Below are positions 48,301-60,300 of a DNA stretch of 64,000 bases, piece after piece. Position 1 is the stretch's first letter, and each line of letters starts with the position of its first letter. The position numbers and the translations under genes are program-made. This DNA is from Streblospio benedicti (taxonomy: Eukaryota > Annelida > Polychaeta > Spionida > Spionidae), in NCBI GenBank assembly GCA_019095985.1, contig CM032660.1, positions 32,841,066 through 32,905,065 on the forward strand, read 5' to 3'. The notes beneath the pieces were generated by a model, which saw nothing but the letters and a program-made list of their open reading frames with translations, did not search any database and was not told the origin of the DNA.

Positions 48301-51300
48301 NNNNNNNNNNNNNNNNNNNNNNNNNNNNNNNNNNNNNNTGTTAAAGGATACTGCTATATGAAGCCTGATTGATTGTTGATCATAATGATATTGTTACCTG
48401 CGTGTATCTTTTAACTTTTCCAAGAGCAATAGCAAATTACATTGTGAGGATTGTCTCAAACTAAATGTGTTATGTCTTTATTGAATTCCTTGACCACAAA
48501 ACATTAAATGACACCAATATCATCTTTCTATGTTGTATATTTTCTTTGCTCATATCGCATGTGTGGTTTTGTACATGTATGGAGATGTTTTATAGTGACT
48601 GTGCAAGTTTTCTTGAAATATATTACCCTTATTAAGTTTTTATTGCTTTTATTGGATTCTTTGACCGTAAAAACCTAATAAATGACATAAATATCATCTT
48701 TCTATGTTGTATATTAAGGGAGTTAGAGCCATTTATGTATTCTGGCGGCCATCTTGAATAACGAGAAATGCTACAGGGTGCCAAAAGTCCACCAGGTCAA
48801 TTGGTGATCCCAAGACACCCTACTAACAGGATCAAGCGAGAAAAAAACTATAACTGACAAAAAAGAGGTAGGCTAAAAATCACTGTTTGGCAACCTGACT
48901 AAGTGCTATATCTGTTAATTCACGGCCCGAATTTGTGCAATATTTTTTTTTCTTAGGGGGCGCTGCACTGATGCTGCCCTGGGAACGACGTACAATAATT
49001 TCATTGTTTTAATACCTATTCTTGTGTCAATGTATCCGTCCGTATTCGTATTGTCTAGTCTATATTGTATATATCTGAATGTGTCAGACGAGATTACCAT
49101 TATGCATTATGTTATCTGTATACAGTACTTTCTCTTGCAGTCATTCCATGACATGATATTCAACACCCGTTTATGTATGAAAATAATTTCAGAATAACCT
49201 GGTACATTAGCACATGGATTGATCATAATGTTGAAAATGCAAGAGCACTCATCCTTCATTTGATACTGAGGTGGTCTTAGACCTATCGTATTAGTTTGAA
49301 CGTTCTTTTATGTGTATTTTTACAATTGTGAACGCTAATTTTTCGTAGTATTTTTGTTTCACTTGTGCTTGTGACTGTGGAAAACATGATCTTTTAAAAC
49401 CATGATTGTGAATTTATTCAACACATGATGGCGGTTACAACCTTGTTATGTAATACCTGCATTTGTCAACTCTCTCATCTGGCCAATTCCAGCGGAGTGC
49501 TTCTCACAAAACAAAACCAATCCAACATTTTATTACTGGCTATTGGGTATCAACAGGCTAACCAGTAGCGACTGGTCATTGGTGTGTATTGACCATCTTA
49601 TGTAATACCTGCATTTACCCACTGTGCTAAATCTTTGTTGTAGTACAACTGCCTACATTGTTTGCAGTTTAGCCTCCAAGCAGTCGATTGGTCATTTGTC
49701 ATTTGGACGTGTTTCCTTCTTATGTAATACTCGAACTTGACACCCTCAATCAATCAGAGATGTATGTACCATACAATGACATTTGCATCGCAAAAAATGA
49801 TTTCAAAGAAGTCAAATTTTGTAACCTATAATGTTAAAAACCACCTCTCTATTGAGACCACCTCTAAAATAAGACCACTTCTCCGCTCCCAAACCTCCAT
49901 AAAACTACGAAATCTCTAAAATCGAATATATCCTTGCATTTCATGAATGTCCACTAATGCCGCACATGAATCCCCGTTTCACTTTTTTAAAATGACTCGG
50001 CAAGTACTATTTATGTGGCATAAAAGGTAGATATGACATGAAATTCATCTTTAAGGGTGACACCAATCCCCTTGAGGGCAGTGAAGCGTAGACTGAATCT
50101 GTCTACAACACATATCCACATCAGTTACGAAGAATAAACTGTGTCCCTCGATCCCGCTACATGTTTTGCTGTCGCATGTTGCAGGTAATTCTCTGCTGTT
50201 CGCGGTAGTGAAGGCCTCTGACGAGCTCCACAACAAGCATTACTTCCTGCTCTGTGTCAACGGCGTCAATGACATCATCATGAACGTCGTGTACGGCGTC
50301 TTCATCTACGTCATTCTGCTGGTGCGTACGTCAAACGTGTGGTGTGAACTGTGTATATCTCACACTCCAACAGACTAGGCGCAGGGTCTCGAGAATCCGA
50401 TGTTATCGCCAATTGTTATTTTTGCTGCAACGATAATTGTGGTTGAATTTACCGTGACGGCAATATGCGCCAAATGTTTATAAAATAACTACTTCTTTTG
50501 GAGGGTACTATATATGCTCATTGTTCCTTTAAACTGTGTTTCACTACATGTATAGATTCTCGCAAACTGTATCTAAACATCCATTCCAAATACTTATACT
50601 ATATGACATAAAATCAATTAAATATTAGTCTGAAAACTTCGGTCTTATAGTTAATATCCCTTGAAAGTAGCAAAAACGAACCCAACATTCTGAAAAACCT
50701 TATAGGGTAAACCTCGTTCATATTTGGTATGTATATATAAAATGGGTACACTTTACCGGTCAACTATAAAATAATGAGATTAATTAACAGCCTGCCAAAT
50801 ACATCTACACATTTTATTTTGCTGACCAAACATCATATCAACTATAAAATACTGCAGTAAAGCAGCCTTCATCGTGACAATACATACATATATTTTATTC
50901 CTAATATGGTAATATGCATATCAATCTAACCGTTGTCATTCGTTAATTTTCTATTGCACATTTCATAGGAAATGAAGAATTAGCTTTCCTGCAAAATCCA
51001 GTACTATTTTGCAGGCTCTGTTTTGACAACAAACAGGTGCGTCTTGAAACCACTTATCGTCAACGTTACAGTGTCAAATCAATGCATAAAGACAGAATAT
51101 ATTGCATTAAATGTGTATTCAGTGACAGGTTAAGTTGTCATAGAGTGTAAGCAACATTACAATGATAATAACATGAAAAGATAAGGCTGCTGCATGTGCA
51201 CGAGAATAAAATCAAAGATATTATAGAACAATATGCCAAACTCCAGCAAGCCTTATGGCTTCTATAATATTCTATATAATTCTATATCTATGGTTCTATA

Positions 51301-54300
51301 ATATCTTTGATAAAATTACGCAATACACTTCACGTGACGCTAGCCCGTCCATCTGTATGTTTATGAATGGGCTAGGATGACGATATAAATGCATATCGTA
51401 CCGACCAAATATAGACATGAGTAGAAAAATGGGCGGGGCCACCAAATTAAGCATTAATCTTTGATTACACATATGTATTGTGTGGCCAATGCGCCAAACC
51501 TACCATGTGACTTCGCGGTCAGTATCATGAGCCTCAGCATCATGGGAGGGGGCGGGGGAGGGGTATATAATAGTCTACTACTCTGGTTTACAAACACTAT
51601 ACCATACAGTATAATAAACTATTTATTACTAGTAATAGACCATTACATACCCCTACCCCTCCCATGATGCTGAGGCCGATGGTCAGTATCCTGCTGCGGC
51701 TCGTTGCTGCCAAGTGAAAGGCTGTGATAGTACAAGGCCAAGCACTGGTGTGTACTGTCAATTTCTTCATATAAGAATAAGAATAAGAATAAGAATGAGT
51801 TTATTTTCACCTTAGATTTACAATAAATCTATCAGCACTACCAAAAATAAACCAACACAACAAGAATTAAACATATATATATTGTATATATTTATATTAT
51901 ATATTTTACTTTTGCCTCTGAATGTTATAATAGTTGGACTAGAAAGTTATTTGTTTTTAATCAATCTGTCCAATAACAGTATTCTGAGCTGTATTTAATA
52001 TACCATCTATGTACATATGTTTATATACAATTATGTTTTATATGGATGTATGTTATACATCTGAAAATATAGTATATCAACTATTCCAAATGTCATCATA
52101 TCATATTCTGAACTCCAAAGTGATATGAATGTCAATTTTCTTTGTCATATACAAAGTTGACTAACCAGTTTACTTATTTGACCTTCAGCTGACATAATAA
52201 ATATAATTTTTTCATAATCATCCAAATCTTCAAAATTAGGACATATACTTTCAATTGAGTTAAAAGTTACTTTTCTTTTTTCACAATATTTATGACAAAC
52301 TATTAAATATATGCTCAAATTCTATGTCACTGATATCACTGACTGTTGCTCCAGGTGCCTGATTATAAGAAGTCCTCTGGCGTGATCCGCGTGATTCGCT
52401 GGGGCACACTGCCGGGGGCCATTTGCGTCTTGAGCCAGTTCACTCTGGGAAGCTTCATCTCCATTGAGAGGTGAGCTTTCTGCTGTCTGTGGGCACTTTA
52501 ACTTCCCCCTGTTGGAATCAGTTCATCTGCAAAACGTGGTCGTAGTTGACAATGAGAGGTTCGTCTTAATTGAGAGGTGGTCTTGATAATAGAGGTTTAC
52601 ATTACTAATGATATGTAGGGAGAAAATTCGGGGCCGCAAAATGTGGTCCTAATATAGAGGGGCTTTTTACATAGAGGTTGTCTTAATTGGAGGTTTGACT
52701 GTATGTTATTGTCATGTGTTTTGACATCTGCCCGTGTGTTCTGACAAGCGCAATTTACTATGCGATTATTGTTTTTGCTCATAACTTAAAAACTGTTTGA
52801 CCAAAAAATGACTTGAAAACTGTTTTGAAAGAGGCATCTCAAGTTTCTTCGAATGAGCTATGACTTGCTATCATATGTTAAGACATGAAAAGATCGGAGA
52901 CACAACACATATTTCCGGACCCCATGTAATGGTCTAATTTACCTCATCCAGTGATTAGCATATTGATTGAGTTAAGGAGCATTTTTTTATATTTTTTGCG
53001 TGATTATACGTGCCCGACCTAGATCTAGATTTACCAAGCTCAACATTTGCAACGATACTTAAGAAATGTGGGTTCTTGCCTTTATCTAAAGAAAGTACTA
53101 GCTTGATTTTCATTCTGAAGCCATCTCTGCCCTGAACAGAGCTTGTTGCACCCGTTTAAATGAGCTATCTTACGACTCTAAGCTCTTAGAAATGAAAGTG
53201 AATGGTGGCGTGATTTAATCATGTCATTGCCATCAAAGTTAGCTGTAGCCATGATCAATTAAATCCTGATGTGCATAGTCTTGGAAACATATGATAGAAA
53301 TCCCGAATGAATTAGGCTATATGGGTGTGAGGCCATTTATAGTAAAAAAAAACTGAAAGCTGCATAATTTAGAAAATAGTATGCAGAAACTGTTTTGAAA
53401 AGAATTCAGCTACATAACTCTTAATTGTAAAGGTTTGATATTGAATTCTATTATTTCAGTGGCAACTAAAGTACACATGTTTTTGAGAACTTAAAGTTCT
53501 TTATTATAGCCTTTTAAAGCAAAGTTTTATATAAAATAAACATGGAGATGGAGAAGTTTACATAAACAAACTAATCAGCATTTATTTGTTTCAATATTAC
53601 TATCTAACCAAGGTTATTTGAGTAAACTATTGATGGATTCTTGTTTTAAGAATTCTGCTTTACATAATTACAGTATCAAGCCAAATAATAATAATCCGTG
53701 CTAAACGGGGCAAAGATTGAAATGTATCTTCTAAATAATAACAGTCAAACATCCAACCGTCCCCTAGGATGGTGTACTTCGTGTATCCACTGCGCTATGA
53801 CCGCTACATGACCTCTGCCCGCCTTGTCCTGGGTCTCGTCATTATCTACTCCATCAGTGCATTCTACTACATAGTCACTGAGGTCACCATTGGGAGAGAG
53901 GTGAGTAACTTTGGACGTATTCTGAAGATTCTGAGTATAAGGATGAACACTTCTCTCATCTTGGCTTTCTTCATTCATGATATGGACAAGAATTTAAAGA
54001 TACCAACAGAAACCATTGGGACTCACATTTTGGCGAGAATTTCGCTCTTATCGCAAGAGCTTCTTCAGGCCGAATGACAGTCCTTAGTTGGTCCTTACAG
54101 TGGTGAGACCGGAAGAACGTTAAGTACTCGTATCAAAGAGCAACTGAACCCCAAAAGAGTGCCCACCGCTGTAGGTGATCATATTAGAGACACGGGCCAT
54201 ACCATCAGCCCCAGAGACTTCATTGGGGGTTCGATTGTATGTTATTGTCGTGTGTTTTGATATCTGCACGTGTGTTCTGACAACCGCAATTTACTATGCG

Positions 54301-57300
54301 ATTATTGTTTTTGCTCATAACTTAAAAACTGTTTGGCCAAAAAATGACTTGAAAACTATTTTGAAAAGAGCGTTTTAAGTTCCTTCGAATGAGCTATGAC
54401 ATCTGATACTCAAAGTTTATTTACACTGAGGCAAGGGCTAAATGGGGATAACTTTACGCCCCTGGTCTCATACTGATTTTTGGGTTAAGAAAGTTACAAA
54501 GAGTTCCAAAACTGTATTTAACAAATTGCGTATTGCATGGGTTTCATGTTGTTATCAAGTAGATTTGTAGTTTAGGTGAACACATTTTGCAAAGCATCAC
54601 TAGATATAATTTTCATGGATATGGAAAGTGATCATCAGTACTAATCATCAAAATTAGTACATTTCTACGTTGTATATGTATACATATTCTTGTGTATGTA
54701 ATGCAAATTTCATCAGTATAGTACATTCAAGAATGAAATCATCATGTAATTATGTGATCTTTTGCTCCTACGATCCTATAGGTTTCAAAAATGCACCATC
54801 ATTTGGATGGCCATAACATGAAAAGTAATGGCCCGAATGACTTCAGATTTTAGATAAGTGTAAGTCTCCTCGAACACTATTAATTTACTACCAACGAAAG
54901 TCATTATTGAATATATTTATTAAATCGCGTGTTTAGAATAATTACAAGAGCTGATAGAAAATACCCCTACCCCGAAAATATGGATTTTGAGATTTAGAAG
55001 ACCTGTTCAACAATAATCAATTTTTTCATTGTATTCAAAAGACAAACTATTAGATATATGAGTAAGACTATTTGTGAAATGAAAATTATAGCCATAAAAT
55101 TTTTGTTTGTTTAGATTTATTGAGGTGATGTGGGAAATAGATGGAATGCAGATTTTGAGAAATATTTACAAATATGTGAAAGAAAAAAGACAACACATAC
55201 AATAAACACGCTGTCTTTTAATACTAGGGATTGTGTGATAGTACAGTTTCTTTTGCATGTACATTCGCGTAAGTCTGAAAGACTCTATGGGGCAGGTTTG
55301 CCTTTCAATGATGAGTTTTTGTCTTCCCAACTTTTGAACCATAATCTATTGGACTGGTAACTGTTTGGGAAGATAGGGCGCTTGTTAAGTGTATTGTGTA
55401 AATGCGTCATTCCGTTCGATGATGTTCACGCGTACTTATGTTGACAGTTTCATAACTGGCTTAAACCGGCGGGGTATTTAAATTGCTATAGATATTCTCA
55501 GAGTACTATTTCTGCGAAAAGAATTTTCAAAATGCGTCAAACGCAGGCTTAATTAATACGGCGGGATATTTGGTTTGCTTCAGTTATATTCCCAGGGCAT
55601 TGTTTCTATGAAAAGACTGTTATTAAACAAAAAGAACGTATATGTACGCGGTGCAATGGTGAGCTTGGCTAGTTTGTGCTCGTTATCTGACTGACTGTTT
55701 TATAATCTGATATAACAGTGTGGATGTTGCTGACACACAAAGCCTCTTCCAAGGTCAACGTAAGTCATCCAATATGATGTTAGTGGTGCATTTTCTTCTC
55801 AAAGATAATCAGTAAACCTGACCAAAAAGTCTTTTACATGAATGACATTGTCACTAGAAAGCAATTCTTCAAACCGTATTTGGTTGATATCATCACTCAA
55901 CAACAAAATATTTGCCATGCAATTGCTCAGCTGGGCCAGTTGAATGAGTTTTATAGGCATTGCTGTCACATATTTTTCATCTCTAGGAATATACACCTTG
56001 ATAATTTCACAATGAGCACCCAATGCGTTAGATGGTACCTTAAGGTGGATTGAATGACGAGACATTGCATACAATCCATTAGCATCCCGTAGACATCAAC
56101 TATTGCATGTTCGTCCTGACAGATATTCAAGGCTACGTCTATTAGATAGTGGAAACAATATGTACACAATAGAATAGCAATATATTTCATGCTGCCATTA
56201 TGACGTACTTACCCTAAAAACAGTCCAGTTTATTAGGCTGTTGTAGAGCAAGATAACGTAGGAAATTATGCGTCAATATATGATAAACACTGTAATACTT
56301 CAGAAGTTTCATGTATGTGCATTTGGCTTTAATTGGTGCTTTGACATACTATATTTGATATATCTATTTGAGTGAGACTGGGGGCAAGTCAAAGCCAAAG
56401 CCCAACCATCAAGCAGTAATCACACAACGTCCTCTTCATCTTTTGTGATTTCTCTATTTTTCATTTTGAAGGTGCCGTTTGCTGTTCCAGGTGCCGTTCG
56501 TTGCGCTGCACGTGATTCTGCCCAACAAGAACGGCTCGAGTCTGCTGATACTCGTCATCTTCTACCTGCCCTCCTTGCTCACCACCCTAGGTACGTCGCT
56601 CGTTTCTTGAGACGTAGGGAAACCGTGAAAGCACCCCCACCCCCACCCCCCTCGAGTCCCTGTCGAGTAGCCCTGTCAGTACGCGTAGTAATGAGGTGTT
56701 CTTGTGGCGAAGGGTTACCCCAAAGGTATTGGTGGCCACATTGGTTTACTGAGTACAATAAACTACTCTAGCAAACTAAATACTACGGATTATGCTCACA
56801 CCAAACAATGTTTAAAAAAGGCACAGCAGAACCGGCAAGAATACAATAAAATCTGCATCTACGGTACCGTACACTCAACAAACGTAACCATAAGCCCCCT
56901 ATCTCTAATAAACGCCTCCCCTCCAATAGAAGTATGCCAATAGTCTGCTTCCCGGCCCTTAATGGAAAATTGGAGGTAATCAATCCGTAAAACCCTTGCG
57001 ATCCGCCTGGGTCACGGAGGCCAGTACCAGGCCTTGTGTGAGGCTCCGTCCAGAGCTCTGGCTTCATAGATCCTTGGACAACTTGGTTGACAGTGGCTAC
57101 AGTATATAGCACTTGCATCATTCAAACCATGCAGATATAGCAATCATTTTGAGTCCACAATTGAGTCTATGAATATTTTTCTCAAGTCAACTAATTATAA
57201 GTCTACTAGTTTTCTTGTTGAAATCACACTTTCATGCATCATCTAACACTTAATTTTCAATATCACATAAAATCATTGCATTGTAAATGTCAAGTAGAAA

Positions 57301-60300
57301 AGATTTACTGGATTTTTGAATGTTAGAAATCCGGATGTCTAATTTTCATAAAACTTTTTTTAGGTTCAGCGCTGGCCATTGCGAAGCTCATTTGGAACAA
57401 AAACAGAGTTCAGCCAGGTAAATAGCAGACACAGGCAGGTAAATTCCTGGAACAGGCAGGTAAATTCCTGCAACAGGCAGGTAAATTCCTGGAACAGGCA
57501 ATCGACCATTTCATTACTTGTTGAGGGTCAAGAAGTTGACCGGCAAACAGGGATTGGTCATTGGGGTGTGTTGACCATCTTATGTAATACCTGTATTTAA
57601 AAACGATATGGAGGGGCCGCAGGCAGATGAATAGCAGGAACAGTTCTACTTCCTGCCAGTTGGAATCACAAATAAATGAGCACCATGTCAGAAAGTACAG
57701 AAAATCATTGTCCCTTATCATCAGGAATAAGTAATTGCATCAATGTTCACCAATATACATGTACATTGTGATTTAGGTGATGTGGTTCAGATTCCTGCCA
57801 ACGACCTGTTTCTCAAGAAGGCCAAGACTGCAATCAGGTGACGTCATAAACCTGTAGCAAGCTAACATAACTAGGGTAACGTAACCAGTTTTCAGAGAAT
57901 ACTGAATTTATGCCATAGAAACCAAATCCAAGCATACTCGGTGAAATCCTCTTATAGGTATCAAACTTACAACACGACCCGTAGAGAGTTATATTGGCGA
58001 AATGTTATTTTAAAAAGAAAACAAGAAAACACGTTTATTGACAAAAATGTTTTTAGATATGATTTCAGATTTCGCCCCCATCGAGTCAGTAATTGGCCCT
58101 TTATATTTTCGAAGTAGAACCTTGTGATTATGTAACGATGATATTGAAACGTTCACAACAATTAACTAAAACTGTTCATGCGCAATCATCCAGATCAAGA
58201 ATTTAGAAAACATATAGATTTTAGTAGATATTAGGAGGGTCACAAACTAAAACTTACTAGAGCCAAAAACTGGAAACCAACTTTAGCTTTGCATGACACG
58301 GACCTTACAGAATCTGTGTAATCGTCGTGTTGTGGCCTTAAAGTCTTTATGAAAACTATATTGTGGTCATTGTGAAGGATTTGTGCTATAATCCAATTTA
58401 CTGCAAAAATCCACGTTGTTGGAATGAAAAATAATTGTATTTTTTGTACTACAGGGGACGAATTCTGGGCGGGCCAAATTCCGGTTACGTTACCCTAACA
58501 ACTTCCACACATGAGATTATTTTCGCTACCACCAACTCTACTAATGGATCAGAATAAAGTTTCTCACTATTTTCATTAGTCTTGTCATTTGTTCATACTT
58601 ATGAATGTTGTTTTTTGTGTGTTTTTGTTGTTGTTATGTTGCTTTTTGTGTGTGTTTTTTTGACATTTGTAATTTTCATCCATACTGACAAACCATAAAA
58701 GGTTGGTCAGTATATCTGAAGACGGTGCTTGAGCACCGAAAGTCTTAATAAAGTAGATGAATTTTTCAAAATGTCAAAGATTTAGAGCAAAATCAGCGAC
58801 CAGATGATGATAATGATAATGTTGTGGGGCCCACCCTAGACCACAAATCCCCACCCACGCCCCCAACTCTGTCCTCCTCCTCTCCCAGACTGATCCTACT
58901 CCTGGGTGGGCTCACCCGAGACCACAAAGCTACCCATCCACACCCACTTCACTATAGCTGCCTTGTCCTCCTTTCCATCTCTACCAGTCTAATTCCATAC
59001 GCAGATCCCCCCCCCTCTCCCCCCCAAAAATAATTTAAAAAATGTTTTCATCGGGTTTTTGGCATGCTCGCTATCGATTGCGCGCCAAAGCCTCTGAGAT
59101 CCCTTGAGTGTGCCGCCCCTTTTCTGAAAACCTGGTGCTGCTCCTACAATCAAGTTACATGCTCTGATAATGATTGTGTCATCCTCATTTACCCCCTAAC
59201 CCCGCATCACTCTGTACGCTCCTCCCCAGGCTGATCCTGCTGGTGTGTGGGGTGCTGTGGGGCACCAGCCTGCCGGCCACCATCATCCGCTCCGTGATCG
59301 GCTTCAAGGGCTACACGTTTGAGGAGATGGACCGCGGCCTGCACTACGAGGCCGCTCTTGCTACCAGGTACCACCTCTATAATAGGACCACCTCTGTAAT
59401 AGGACCACCTCTGTAATAGGACCACCTCTATAATAGGACCACCTCTGTGATAGGACCACATCTATGTTAGGACCACCTCTATAATAGGACCACCTCTATA
59501 ATAAGACCACCTCTATAATAGGACCACCTCTGTGATAGGACCACCTCTATACTAGGACCACCTCTATAACAGGACCACCTCTGTAATGGGACCACCTCTA
59601 TAATAGGAACGCCTCTAAAAAGGCCACACTTGCTACCCCCATGTAGTCTTGTCCCCAACATCGTTTGTCTAAAATGATTATTGATTTATTGGACTTGGGA
59701 ATATATCAATATATGTGATTAAGGTATTAGACTTACATGCATGACTCCAAGTCAGGTTAGAACGATATCACATAGTCTCTGGTGGGATTCGACCCCACGA
59801 CCATAGGGCAGCCTAGCAGTTCAGGCTAACTCACTAGTCCACTCTGCCACCGAAATCAGTGGACGTTTGCTTTGAATATTGTTCTAGTTTCCAACAACAA
59901 TTTTTCTAATGAAAGGTACGTGTAATTTTAAATTCATACTAACACGTTTAGGATGATACCAGGTAATTCAGTTGACATTAGAACCTCCCATTAGGATCAC
60001 CTCTATAGCATATAGAAACCCACCTCGTACCCAATCGTACCTCCATATAGAGACTACTTCTCTGTTGAGACCACTTGAGGCCAGTCCACTAGGGGGTCTC
60101 AACCGAGAGATTCCACAGTATGTGTATCTTAAGATGTTACATCTATATCCAGTGTTGAGCAAAAGCCCGCTTGAAACTGGTTCATGCAGCTATTATTCGT
60201 ATCAGCTATTGTTATACCATATCAAAATATCTAAAACCACATTCTTAAATATATTTTTCTCTGCTACAGAATGTCTGCATACAAGTTAATTTTCCACTCT

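Noticed and set aside
55799-56190. Minus-strand frames of 91 and 74 residues in GPCR intron 4
   Set aside because: No recognisable motif, no splice context, and the opposite strand is also open.
59207-59661. Minus-strand frames reading RWSYYRGGPIIEVV-type repeats
   Set aside because: Translation of the 17-bp minisatellite plus the antisense of exon 8.
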